The notes: generated from the letters alone by a model not told the origin. A stretch of 6,313 nt of DNA from Selenomonas sp. (GCF_024693525.1 NZ_JAILKR010000040.1:1-6313), one strand, 5' to 3'; shown: positions 1-6,237, numbered from the stretch's first letter. Made by a program: numbers and translations.

Positions 1-138
1 GATGTACGCCAGTATTATAACAAGGCTGACTCCTGCTTCCTGCCGCTTGATTACTCAGATCCGCGGGTAATCGGTGAACTGATTGACGGCATCAAGGCCG
101 GGACCATCCAATCGTTTCAAGATTATCGGATAAGCTGA
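1..138 (+). CDS. C-terminal end of an unrecognised protein (5' truncated by window edge)
   Basis: An open frame enters at base 1 and stops with TGA at 136-138, leaving 45 residues. The visible tail is soluble-looking and mixed in charge, with a short hydrophobic/acidic stretch (FLPLDYSDPRVIGELIDGIK) and no membrane segment. I do not recognise the family, and the piece is too short to assign. Reality as a gene is supported by the normal codon look of the frame and by the strong intrinsic terminator that starts at its stop codon. It is separated from the sorbitol operon by that terminator and about 300 non-coding bases, so a shared function cannot be assumed. Confidence 0.7.
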   Translation, partial: DVRQYYNKADSCFLPLDYSDPRVIGELIDGIKAGTIQSFQDYRIS

Positions 139-185
139 AAAAGCTGTAGATGAAATGCGTGGGCATTTTATCTACAGCTTTTTTT
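138..185 (+). terminator. Rho-independent terminator after the first gene
   Basis: The arm 138-157 pairs with 164-183 over 20 consecutive base pairs (one G-U), closing a 6-base loop. The descending arm runs into seven Ts at 179-185. The stem begins at the last base of the upstream stop codon. It is a textbook intrinsic terminator and insulates the following operon from upstream transcription. Because the ascending arm starts with five As, it could also work weakly in the minus direction. Confidence 0.92.
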
Positions 186-226
186 GCTTGATTTTACTAG
201 GGGATATGTTGTTTGGGGAAGATATA

Positions 227-272
227 CATACTTTCACATATTATATATTTTTGTCACATAAGTGAAAGTATG
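227..272. repeat. 11-bp inverted repeat with 24-base spacer, possible operator pair
   Basis: CATACTTTCAC at 227-237 is the exact reverse complement of GTGAAAGTATG at 262-272. The spacer is nearly all A/T. Arm centres are 35 bp apart, about 3.3 helical turns. The repeat also contains a direct repeat TCACATA (234-240 and 254-260). It has no T-tract after it and lies well upstream of the likely start of transcription, so a DNA-binding role is more likely than an RNA terminator. Confidence 0.55.
254..265. promoter_or_regulatory. Putative operator, TCACATAAGTGA (upstream copy)
   Basis: Perfect 4-bp arms TCAC/GTGA around a 4-base A/T core. The same pattern recurs at 390-401, and similarity continues on the right flank (AAAGT here, AAGGT there). 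Half of it forms part of the larger inverted repeat 227-272. It is a plausible site for the SorC-type regulator of this operon, but no binding site for this exact protein is known to me, so the assignment rests on repetition and position only. Confidence 0.4.
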
Positions 273-325
273 AGCGGAAAAATAAGGAAAAACGATGGTT
301 TTTACGAGAAAATGATAAAAAACTA

Positions 326-354
326 TTGAAGTATACGAGAGAATAAACTAATAT
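326..354 (+). promoter_or_regulatory. Candidate sigma-A-type promoter of the sorbitol operon
   Basis: TTGAAG at 326-331 and TAATAT at 349-354 are separated by 17 bases. Each hexamer matches the consensus at four of six positions, so this is a weak promoter, as expected for an activated or inducible operon. It would start transcription near 361 and give a leader of about 97 bases before gutM, with the second TCAC-N4-GTGA palindrome inside the leader. Other A/T-rich combinations are possible. Confidence 0.3.
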
Positions 355-380
355 CATACCTGTAAACAGCTTGTAAAGTT

Positions 381-409
381 GATAACAAATCACAAATGTG
401 AAGGTTATC
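381..409. promoter_or_regulatory. Putative operator, TCACAAATGTGA nested in GATAAC/GTTATC
   Basis: The 12-base palindrome at 390-401 (TCAC, AAAT, GTGA) is flanked by the exact inverted repeat GATAAC (381-386) and GTTATC (404-409), giving a 29-bp element of near-dyad symmetry about position 395. It lies 49 bases before the gutM start codon and downstream of the candidate promoter, which is a typical place for a repressor to block transcription. The binding protein is inferred to be the SorC-type regulator. Confidence 0.45.
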
Positions 410-442
410 GATAGATAGCGCGCGTTATGATTTTGCTGTGGA

Positions 443-450
443 AAGGAGAA
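443..450 (+). promoter_or_regulatory. Ribosome-binding site that fixes the gutM start
   Basis: AAGGAGAA ends seven bases before the ATG at 458. An in-frame TTG at 452 would sit almost on top of this site, so 458 is the better start. Confidence 0.85.
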
Positions 451-457
451 TTTGACT

Positions 458-868
458 ATGGGCTGGATGATTTTACTAGCAGCAGGAATGTGGGTGTTAC
501 AGTTGCTGCTGGGACTATGGCAGTTTGGCCGTTTCAACAAACATTTGAAGGAGCTGAGGTGTTATGGCCGGGTAGCCTGTGGCAAGGCCAAGGGTGGCTT
601 TCGGGCCGGAGCGGTGGCGCTTATCTGCATCAATGAACAGGCAGAAATCGTGCATGCTGAAACGATGGCTGGCCGCACAGTGTTTGCTGGTTTCAAGGAA
701 TTGCCAGCTCTGAGAGGTAAAGTTCTTCCTGCAATAACTGAAGAGGATTGTGAGGGGTTAGGAAAGCAGGTGACAGCGGCGGTGCTGAACGCCCGTCAGG
801 ATTACGAGAATTATCAAGAGTTGCAGCAGGAGCAGCATGCAGAAGAAACGGCAGCTCTGGCTGAATGA
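458..868 (+). CDS. gutM: Glucitol operon activator family protein GutM
   Basis: A 136-residue protein resembling E. coli GutM, an accessory activator of the glucitol operon whose mechanism is not well established. Residues 3-22 form one hydrophobic segment, followed by the family pattern LGLWQFGRFN (18-27), then GRVACGKAKGGFRAGAV (37-53) and the MAGRTVFAGFKELPALRG core (70-87). This suggests an N-terminal membrane anchor with a small cytoplasmic domain. The C-terminal 35 or so residues are Gln/Glu-rich, probably helical, and make the protein longer than the E. coli form (about 119 residues). The gene is first in the operon, whereas in E. coli gutM follows srlD. No DNA-binding motif is visible, so a direct transcription-factor role is doubtful. 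Family assignment is firm; the biochemical role is not. Confidence 0.9.
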   Translation: MGWMILLAAGMWVLQLLLGLWQFGRFNKHLKELRCYGRVACGKAKGGFRAGAVALICINEQAEIVHAETMAGRTVFAGFKELPALRGKVLPAITEEDCEGLGKQVTAAVLNARQDYENYQELQQEQHAEETAALAE

Positions 869-912
869 CCGCAGCTTTCAATACAGAGAATGAAGAAGAA
901 AGAAGGTAAAAA

Positions 913-1467
913 ATGGACACATTGATTTTTTTCGCACAAGGCTTTATCGGTATGTTCAATAAAGGTGGAGAGGTGCTCACCGGTTGGGTGACTGGAATTA
1001 TCCCGACGCTTATCTGCTTGTTGGTGGCGATGAACTCCATCGTTCTGTTGGTAGGGAATGAGCGCATTGAAAAGTTTGCCCATCTCTGTGCTGGCAATAT
1101 TTTTAGCCGTTATATCTTACTCCCGGTCGTGGGAACGTTCTTCTTCTGTAATCCTATGACTTTGTCACTGGGGAAATTCATGCCGGAGTATTACAAGCCT
1201 TCTTATTATGCAGCTGGTTCAGCTTCCTGTCATACGCTGAACGGTTTGTTTCCTCATGTAAATCCCGGCGAGCTTTTCGTGTTCCTGGGGATTGCCAATG
1301 GTGTATCGGCGCTGGGATTGCCGACGGTAGATTTGGCTCTGCGTTACTTTCTTATCGGTATCGTGATTAACTTTCTGCGCGGCTGGGTAACCGACTTTAC
1401 TACGGCGTATGTACAGAAACAGCAGGGGGTAAAACTTTCGAAGCAGGTTGTCGCAATTAAGTCTTGA
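913..1467 (+). CDS. srlA: PTS glucitol/sorbitol-specific EIIC component
   Basis: A 184-residue integral membrane subunit of the glucitol permease, close in length to E. coli SrlA (187). It helps form the transmembrane channel that carries glucitol while it is phosphorylated. Family blocks are clear: [19 protein letters not shown] (15-33), the RIEKFA segment (51-56), [20 protein letters not shown] (78-97), the [19 protein letters not shown] block (105-123) and [10 protein letters not shown] (156-165). Hydrophobic spans lie at about 26-48, 66-79, 120-135 and 140-156. The start ATG at 913 follows AGAAGG at 901-906. It lies 44 bases after gutM and 20 bases before srlE, so it is co-transcribed with them. 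The residue pattern makes sorbitol the expected substrate, but a related hexitol cannot be excluded. Confidence 0.96.
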   Translation: MDTLIFFAQGFIGMFNKGGEVLTGWVTGIIPTLICLLVAMNSIVLLVGNERIEKFAHLCAGNIFSRYILLPVVGTFFFCNPMTLSLGKFMPEYYKPSYYAAGSASCHTLNGLFPHVNPGELFVFLGIANGVSALGLPTVDLALRYFLIGIVINFLRGWVTDFTTAYVQKQQGVKLSKQVVAIKS

Positions 1468-1487
1468 TGATATAGGGGGAAAATGAA

Positions 1488-2477
1488 ATGGCAGAATATA
1501 AAACCGTAGTTGTTTCGGCTGGTTCCGGCGGCTTTGGCGGTCCGCTTACCCTTGTGCCGACCGAAACGAAAAATAAGATTGTCAACATCACTGGTGGTGT
1601 GATTTCGCCTGTATCCATCCGTTTGGGGGAAATGACGGGCTGTGAAGTTGTGGACGGCTTCAAAACGCGGGTACCTGAAGAAGAAACGCTGGCTGTGGTC
1701 ATCGATTGTGGTGGCACGCTGCGTTGCGGAATCTATCCGCAGAAGCGTATTTTCACCATCAATTTGAATCCTACCGGACCGTCCGGCCCTTTGGCACAGC
1801 ATATCAAACCGGATATTTACGTATCGGCAGTCAAGGTGGACAATATCGCATTCGGCGATGGTGAAGCTGCACCGGCACCCTGTGCAGAACCGATGAAGAA
1901 ACCCAAGTATGATACCAGCAAAAAGATATCCCAGCAACAGGCAGAAGGCAGTTTGATGGCTAAAATCGGTCAGTTTATGGGCGGTATCGTATCCATATTC
2001 TATCAGGCTGGCCGTGATTCCATTAATACGATGATCAAGACCATTCTGCCGTTCATGGCTTTTGTATCCATGCTGATCGGTGTTATCCTGACCACGGGCA
2101 TCGGCGATGTGATTGCCAATCTTTTGGCCCCATTGGCCAGTTCGCCAGTAGGCTTGGTTATCCTGTCGCTTATCTGTTCGTTCCCATTCCTCTCGCCATT
2201 CCTTGGCCCGGGCGCTGTTATTGCTCAAGTTATCGGCGTGCTCATCGGTGTGGAAATCGGCAACGGTCAAATTCCGCCGGCATTGGCATTACCTGCTCTT
2301 TTTGCCATTAACGCTCAGTGCGCCTGCGACTTTATTCCTGTAGGTTTGGGGCTGGCTGAAGCAGAGGCGGAAACGGTAGAGGTTGGCGTACCTTCCGTAC
2401 TGTATTCGCGTTTCATCACGGGGCCGATTGCCGTAATTCTGGCCTGGATGGCTAGTTTTGGTTTGTATGAAGGTTAA
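1488..2477 (+). CDS. srlE: PTS glucitol/sorbitol-specific EIIB component with second membrane domain
   Basis: A 329-residue protein matching E. coli SrlE (about 319). The N-terminal cytoplasmic EIIB domain (about 1-125) starts with the glycine-rich SGGFGGPL (13-20) and holds the block [14 protein letters not shown] (71-84). One of Cys74 and Cys80, more likely Cys80, should carry the phosphate passed from EIIA to the sugar. A Pro/Ala/Lys linker (about 126-146) leads to the YDTSKK motif and the membrane domain, with [20 protein letters not shown] (175-194), [20 protein letters not shown] (231-250) and [20 protein letters not shown] (267-286). Together with SrlA it forms the complete membrane part of the permease. 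The start at 1488 is preceded by AGGGGGA (1474-1480). An ATG five bases earlier is in another frame and is not used. Confidence 0.97.
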   Translation: MAEYKTVVVSAGSGGFGGPLTLVPTETKNKIVNITGGVISPVSIRLGEMTGCEVVDGFKTRVPEEETLAVVIDCGGTLRCGIYPQKRIFTINLNPTGPSGPLAQHIKPDIYVSAVKVDNIAFGDGEAAPAPCAEPMKKPKYDTSKKISQQQAEGSLMAKIGQFMGGIVSIFYQAGRDSINTMIKTILPFMAFVSMLIGVILTTGIGDVIANLLAPLASSPVGLVILSLICSFPFLSPFLGPGAVIAQVIGVLIGVEIGNGQIPPALALPALFAINAQCACDFIPVGLGLAEAEAETVEVGVPSVLYSRFITGPIAVILAWMASFGLYEG

Positions 2478-2532
2478 TAGGATTTGTTAGCAAAGACTTA
2501 TTTAAAGTAAGAAAAATTCAGGGGGTCTTACA

Positions 2533-2901
2533 ATGAAGAAGTATTATAGCACTACGGTTCAGGAACTAGGCGTAAATGTTCATTCCTTTAAGGATGCCAA
2601 AATGCTGATTATGTTCAATGAGAACGCACCAGAGGAACTGCGTGAATATTGCATTCTCCATCGAGGCAATAAACTGGAGGACAGGGTACAGCCCGGCGAT
2701 ATATTCAAGCTGGGCAGTGCTGAGTACAAGATCGTCTACGCCGGCAGCGAAGTGCAGAAGAATCTTCGCGATTTGGGTCATATCACCCTGCGCTTCAATG
2801 CCAATGAAGAAGGGGAAGGCCTGGAAGGCAGTCTCTATCTGGAGGATAAACCCATCGTAGATGTGGTGCCTGGCGATGAAATTTCTATTGTAAGACCGTA
2901 A
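2533..2901 (+). CDS. srlB: PTS glucitol/sorbitol-specific EIIA component
   Basis: A 122-residue soluble protein, the same size as E. coli SrlB (123). It receives phosphate from HPr and hands it to the EIIB domain of SrlE. The expected phosphorylated residue is His43 in EYCILHRG (38-45), which lines up with the family's active-site histidine in EYCFIH of E. coli. Further family signatures are LGSAEYKI (61-68), the NLRDLGHITLRF block (76-87) and the closing VVPGDEISIV (111-120). The start ATG at 2533 follows AGGGGG. The 55-base gap after srlE shows no clear terminator or promoter, so it belongs to the same transcript. The gene order srlA-srlE-srlB is the same as in enterobacteria. Confidence 0.96.
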   Translation: MKKYYSTTVQELGVNVHSFKDAKMLIMFNENAPEELREYCILHRGNKLEDRVQPGDIFKLGSAEYKIVYAGSEVQKNLRDLGHITLRFNANEEGEGLEGSLYLEDKPIVDVVPGDEISIVRP

Positions 2902-2913
2902 AAGATTGTAATT

Positions 2914-2920
2914 TAGGAGA
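2914..2920 (+). promoter_or_regulatory. Ribosome-binding site that fixes the srlD start
   Basis: TAGGAGA lies eight bases before the ATG at 2929. A first in-frame ATG at 2920 overlaps this site and is an unlikely start, so the protein should begin MASWLNLEGK. Confidence 0.8.
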
Positions 2921-2928
2921 TGTTTCGT

Positions 2929-3747
2929 ATGGCTTCATGGCTTAATTTAGAAGGTAAAACAGCAGTAGTGACGGGAGGTGCTTCCGGTATTGGCAAGGCG
3001 GTGGCACAAGCCTTCCTGGATAATGGTGCCAATGTAGTGGTCTGTGATATGAATCCGCAGGTGCCGGAATTTGATCTCCATGCGGGCAGCGGTGAAATGC
3101 TCTATGTGGTCACTAACGTCACCAATCCGGAAAATATTTCGGATATGATTCAGCAGGCTAAGAAAAAATTCGGCAAACTGGATGTGCTGGTCAATAATGC
3201 TGGCATCAACATTCCCTGCCTGCTGGTTGATCCTAAGGACCCCCATGGCAAACATGAGCTCAATGACAATGTCTATGATAAGGTCACCGGGGTCAATATC
3301 AAGGGCGTATACTTGATGGCGCAGGCTTTGGGACACGAGTTCGTGGACAACGGTAAGGGTGTGATTATCAACATGTCCTCCGAAAGCGGTCTGGAAGGTT
3401 CTGAGGGGCAGAGCATTTATGCTGCCACCAAGAATGCTGTGAATTCCTTCACGCGTTCCTGGGCCAAGGAACTGGGTAAGTACAATGTCCGCGTAGTGGG
3501 GATTGCTCCCGGCATTATGGAGGCAACGGGCCTGCGGACGCTCTCTTATGAAGAGGCATTGGCTTACACGCGTGGCATTACGGTAGATGATCTGCGCAAG
3601 GGCTACAAGAGCACCAAGACCACACCGCTGGGACGCAGCGGCAAGCTTACGGAAGTAGCCGATACGGTGATGTTCTTGGCTAGCGATCGGGCTAACTACA
3701 TCCATGGTGTAACATATAACGTCGCTGGTGGTAAGACTCGCGGCTGA
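2929..3747 (+). CDS. srlD: Sorbitol-6-phosphate 2-dehydrogenase (SDR family)
   Basis: A 272-residue short-chain dehydrogenase/reductase, predicted to oxidise D-sorbitol-6-phosphate to fructose-6-phosphate with NAD+. The Rossmann fold is marked by TGGASGIG (15-22). Asp40 at the end of the second strand favours NAD over NADP, and NNAG is at 89-92. The catalytic set is Asn123, Ser151, Tyr164 and Lys168 (YAATK), with Ser and Tyr 13 residues apart as usual for the family. The C-terminal GLRTLSYEEALAYTRGITVD region should shape the substrate pocket. The segment DPKDPHGKHELND (101-113) before the active-site Asn resembles the Firmicute type of this enzyme. The SDR family is certain; the exact substrate is inferred from its place 27 bases after the sorbitol EIIA gene. 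A terminator-like hairpin follows it. Confidence 0.93.
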   Translation: MASWLNLEGKTAVVTGGASGIGKAVAQAFLDNGANVVVCDMNPQVPEFDLHAGSGEMLYVVTNVTNPENISDMIQQAKKKFGKLDVLVNNAGINIPCLLVDPKDPHGKHELNDNVYDKVTGVNIKGVYLMAQALGHEFVDNGKGVIINMSSESGLEGSEGQSIYAATKNAVNSFTRSWAKELGKYNVRVVGIAPGIMEATGLRTLSYEEALAYTRGITVDDLRKGYKSTKTTPLGRSGKLTEVADTVMFLASDRANYIHGVTYNVAGGKTRG

Positions 3748-3764
3748 TAAATCCATAATTCGTG

Positions 3765-3797
3765 AAACTGGCACATTACCCTCTGTGTGCCAGTTTT
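3765..3797 (+). terminator. Hairpin with short T-tract between srlD and the regulator gene (weak terminator or attenuator)
   Basis: AAACTGGCACA (3765-3775) pairs exactly with TGTGCCAGTTT (3786-3796), plus a G-U pair inside, with a loop of about 8 bases. Only four Ts follow (3794-3797) before CCG, so termination is probably partial. No promoter fits in the 30 bases before the next gene, so some transcripts must read through. The hairpin could lower the dose of regulator relative to the enzymes or protect the upstream mRNA 3' end. Confidence 0.65.
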
Positions 3798-3826
3798 CCG
3801 CGCATAAAAGCAGGGAGGTCATTTCA

Positions 3827-4765
3827 ATGCAGCCAGTAGAAAGACGTATTCTGGTCAAAGTGGCCAATATGTATTATGTAGAGAACTTGAAACAAAGTGA
3901 GATAGCCCAACGCATGGGAATTGATCGTACTACAGTCAGCAAATATCTAAAAAAAGCCTTGAAAGATAAAATTGTCAAGATAACAGTGGAAAGCGATTCC
4001 TTTGATGAGCTGGAAGCGGATTTGGAGCGCCGTTTTGGCTTGAAAGAGGCCTGTGTGGTGCCCAAAAGCTACGATATGCAGTTTATCAAGGAACAGATGG
4101 CCCGGGCAGGGCTGCGGCTGATTCGCCGTATTTTGAGTGACGGTAAGGTAGTGGGTATGGCTTGGGGAACAAGCATCAGTGAGCTGGCTAAGTATGCAGA
4201 ACAGGAAAAAAACTCGCCGCTTGATATTGATTTTGTTCCCCTTGATGGAGGACCGGAAGCTATTGACAGCGAGTTTCATGTGAATACGATCTGTTATCAG
4301 ATGGCTCGGGCTTTCAGTGGCCGCAGTCATTATATCTATGCGCCAGCTATTGCCAAGACTGCGGCTATCCGTCAGGCTATTGTACAAGATGTGAACTATG
4401 AAAAGATTTCTTCCTATTGGGACAGGCTGGATATCGGTATCGTAGGCATTGGCGCTCCAGTAAAATCATCCAACCTGGTCTGGGCTGGCAGTTTTGGCCG
4501 GGAGGCCATCGAGTCGCTGGCCAAGACAGGAGCAGTAGGAGAAATATGTTCGGTGTTTTATGATATCAATGGTCGTGAGGTGACAACGCCTTTTTCTGAC
4601 AGGATCATTGCGGTAGGACTGGAAAAACTGCGTCAGCTGGAGTACAGCATCGGCTTGGCCGCTTCCCGGGAGAAAGTGCCAGCGATTATGGGCGCTTTGC
4701 GCGGCCATCTTATCAACGTATTGGTCACTGATGAGGAAACGGCTAAAATTCTTTTAAACGAGTGA
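3827..4765 (+). CDS. SorC/DeoR-type sugar-binding transcriptional regulator
   Basis: A 312-residue protein of normal SorC-family length. The N-terminal winged helix-turn-helix lies at about 4-52, with the motif LKQSEIAQRMGIDRTTVSKY (21-40). The C-terminal sugar-phosphate-binding domain shows the family landmarks GMAWGTS (110-116), VPLDGGP (137-143), the IGIVGIGAP strand (203-211) and GAVGEICSVFYDINGREV (235-252). Such proteins usually act as tetramers that sense a phosphorylated sugar. The likely job is control of this sorbitol operon through the palindromes in front of gutM, and possibly its own synthesis. The ATG at 3827 follows GGGAGG (3813-3818), while an upstream in-frame ATG at 3728 lies inside srlD without a ribosome-binding site. 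E. coli uses a DeoR-type SrlR instead. The gene end overlaps the convergent thiE-thiD gene by 12 bp. Confidence 0.93.
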   Translation: MQPVERRILVKVANMYYVENLKQSEIAQRMGIDRTTVSKYLKKALKDKIVKITVESDSFDELEADLERRFGLKEACVVPKSYDMQFIKEQMARAGLRLIRRILSDGKVVGMAWGTSISELAKYAEQEKNSPLDIDFVPLDGGPEAIDSEFHVNTICYQMARAFSGRSHYIYAPAIAKTAAIRQAIVQDVNYEKISSYWDRLDIGIVGIGAPVKSSNLVWAGSFGREAIESLAKTGAVGEICSVFYDINGREVTTPFSDRIIAVGLEKLRQLEYSIGLAASREKVPAIMGALRGHLINVLVTDEETAKILLNE

Positions 4766-6214
4766 GGTCAGATTCCAGCCATGATGTAAAGGGCCGGCGC
4801 CATGGCCGAGATTGAGGCCGGCCGTTAGGGCTCCTGTTAGATAGTCCTTGGCTGCCTGTACGGCCTGGGGCAGGTTGTATCCCTTGGCTAAGTGGGCTGC
4901 GATGGCCGCAGACAGGGTGCAGCCAGTGCCATGCGTGTTGGGATTGTCCACGCGCCGGCCGGGCAGCCATAAGGGGCCGTCAGCTGTGTAGAGCAGGTCG
5001 TCGGCATCGGTCAGGCGATGACCGCCTTTGCATAGTACGTTGCAACCATAAGCCGCCTGGAGTTTCCGGGCGGCTGTTTCCATATCTGCCTTGTTCGTGA
5101 TCGAAAGTCCAGTCAGCGCTTCGGTTTCCTTAAGGTTCGGGGTTATCAGAGTCGCTAGCGGGAATAATTGTTCCTTTAAGGCGGTAATCGCATCTGTGGA
5201 CAATAGACGGGCACCGCTGGTGGCAATCATAACCGGGTCCACCACGATGTTTTTGGCTTGATAATGGCGGAGCCGGCCGGCAATCACAGCGATAAGGGGG
5301 GCGGAAAAGACCATGCCGGTTTTCACGGCGTCGGGGAAGATATCGTCAAAGATGCTGTCCAGCTGCGCGGACAGAAAATCTGGGGTAGAGGGGGATACAC
5401 CAGCTACGCCTGTGGTGTTTTGGGCCGTCAGGGCGGTGATGGCGCTCATGCCGTAGACGCCGCAGGCCAGCATGGTTTTCAGATCAGCCTGGATACCAGC
5501 GCCGCCGCTGGCATCGCTGCCGGCAATGGTCAAGGCAGTTTTGGTGAGGAGAGCGGAAAGACGCTGGCGGAGCCGGGTGGCTGCTGCCCGTATATCCGGG
5601 GCGGCAAAGATGGCGGAGATGACCGCAGCGCCGGATATGCTGCTATGCTGCAGCTTAGAGATATTTTTTTCATTTATACCGCCGATGGCCACTACGGGAA
5701 TAGAGACGGCGGCACAGATCCTTTGCAGTTCGTTGTGGCTTATTTCGCTGGCATTAGCCTTAGAATCGGTGGGAAAGACTGCCCCCACGCCTAAGTAGTC
5801 GGCGCCGTCGTTTTCGGCTGCTAAGGCTTGGGCGGTGGTTTTGGCGGAAACGCCTAAAATCTTATCCGGGCCTAGCAGTGCGCGGGCTTCTTTTACCGCC
5901 ATGTCCTGCTGGCCAATATGTACGCCGTCGGCATCACAGGCCAGAGCTATGCTGATATTGTCGTTGACGATAAAGGGGACGTTAAAAGCATGGCATAGTG
6001 CTTTGATTCTCTGGGCCTCCTGCAGGAAGCAGTCCGTGTCCAGATTTTTTTCGCGCAGCTGGATCATGGTAACACCGCCCAGCAGGGCTTCTTTTACCGC
6101 CTGGGCAAGGGGCTTATCGTCCAGCCAGCGCCGGTCAGTGACGGCATAGAGGGGCAGGGCCTTACGTAACGTACAGGCTTTGGTGATGTTGTTCTGGCAG
6201 AGACTTAGTGACAT
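4754..6214 (-). CDS. thiED: Fused thiamine phosphate synthase / HMP(-P) kinase (ThiE-ThiD)
   Basis: A 486-residue bifunctional thiamine enzyme. Residues 20-215 are a ThiE domain: LYAVTDRRWL (22-31), the QLREK motif (52-56), IVNDN (82-86), DGVHIGQQD (96-104), GAVFPTDSKANA (144-155) and IPVVAIGGI (172-180). This part joins HMP-PP to thiazole phosphate to give thiamine phosphate. Residues 226-486 are a ThiD domain: LTIAGSDASGGAGIQADLK (228-246), VVDPVMIATSGARLL (324-338), TPNLKETEALTG (358-369), CKGGH (395-399) and the catalytic THGTGCTLSAAIAA (427-440, Cys432). It phosphorylates HMP twice to make the HMP-PP used by the first domain. The GVSAK stretch (121-125) has Lys where His is common in ThiE. 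The start at 6214 has an ideal AAAGGAGGA site, and expression is governed by the TPP riboswitch upstream. The region looks more GC-rich than the sorbitol operon. Confidence 0.96.
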   Translation of the reverse strand: MSLSLCQNNITKACTLRKALPLYAVTDRRWLDDKPLAQAVKEALLGGVTMIQLREKNLDTDCFLQEAQRIKALCHAFNVPFIVNDNISIALACDADGVHIGQQDMAVKEARALLGPDKILGVSAKTTAQALAAENDGADYLGVGAVFPTDSKANASEISHNELQRICAAVSIPVVAIGGINEKNISKLQHSSISGAAVISAIFAAPDIRAAATRLRQRLSALLTKTALTIAGSDASGGAGIQADLKTMLACGVYGMSAITALTAQNTTGVAGVSPSTPDFLSAQLDSIFDDIFPDAVKTGMVFSAPLIAVIAGRLRHYQAKNIVVDPVMIATSGARLLSTDAITALKEQLFPLATLITPNLKETEALTGLSITNKADMETAARKLQAAYGCNVLCKGGHRLTDADDLLYTADGPLWLPGRRVDNPNTHGTGCTLSAAIAAHLAKGYNLPQAVQAAKDYLTGALTAGLNLGHGAGPLHHGWNLTSLV

Positions 6215-6220
6215 CGATAT

Positions 6221-6229
6221 TCCTCCTTT
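6221..6229 (-). promoter_or_regulatory. Ribosome-binding site that fixes the thiE-thiD start
   Basis: On the minus strand AAAGGAGGA (6229 to 6221) ends six bases before the ATG at 6214-6212. Longer readings of the frame back to 6286 would run through the terminator hairpin and are not used. Confidence 0.9.
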
Positions 6230-6237
6230 GGGGCAAC

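Larger units (their letters stand above)
186..457 (+). promoter_or_regulatory. AT-rich control region of the sorbitol operon
   Basis: About 270 bases without a convincing gene, strongly A+T-rich between roughly 220 and 400. It holds an 11-bp inverted repeat (227-237 with 262-272), two TCAC-N4-GTGA palindromes (254-265 and 390-401), a GATAAC/GTTATC inverted repeat around the second palindrome (381-386 with 404-409), and a weak promoter candidate (326-354). An open minus-strand frame here (540-241) has no ribosome-binding site or family features and looks fortuitous. The region most likely carries the operon promoter plus the binding sites of the SorC-type regulator encoded at the operon's end. 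This assignment is inferred from position and symmetry. Confidence 0.6.

Noticed and set aside
251..274. TTGTCA (251-256) as a -35 element
   Set aside because: It resembles TTGACA closely, but nothing like a -10 hexamer follows at 16-18 bases; the sequence is better explained as part of the palindrome.
361..374. TGTAAACAGCTTGT as a CcpA catabolite-control (cre) site
   Set aside because: Only the left half fits the consensus; the central CG and the right half do not match, so the call would be guesswork.
241..540. Open minus-strand frame of 99 codons across the operon control region
   Set aside because: No ribosome-binding site, phenylalanine/serine/leucine-rich low-complexity product typical of A/T-rich non-coding DNA, and it runs into gutM on the opposite strand.
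1344..2270. Long minus-strand open frame opposite srlA/srlE
   Set aside because: It is the antisense shadow of strongly conserved srlE; the product is rich in His, Arg and Gln without recognisable motifs and has no good start site.
2496..2511. Small inverted repeat (CTTATTTAAAGTAAG) in the srlE-srlB gap as a regulatory hairpin
   Set aside because: Arms are only four to five A/T-rich pairs, too weak to call a terminator or processing site.
2947..3867. Long minus-strand open frame opposite srlD
   Set aside because: It mirrors the SDR gene and crosses the srlD-regulator gap; no family features and no convincing ribosome-binding site.
4792..4823. GGCCGG/CCGGCC hairpin near the convergent gene ends as a terminator for the sorbitol operon
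   Set aside because: No T-tract follows in either direction, and the bases encode the conserved GHGAGP tail of the ThiD domain.
5258..5794. Plus-strand open frame inside thiE-thiD
   Set aside because: Gly/Ala-rich shadow of the GC-rich thiamine gene, whose own motifs are complete in the other strand.
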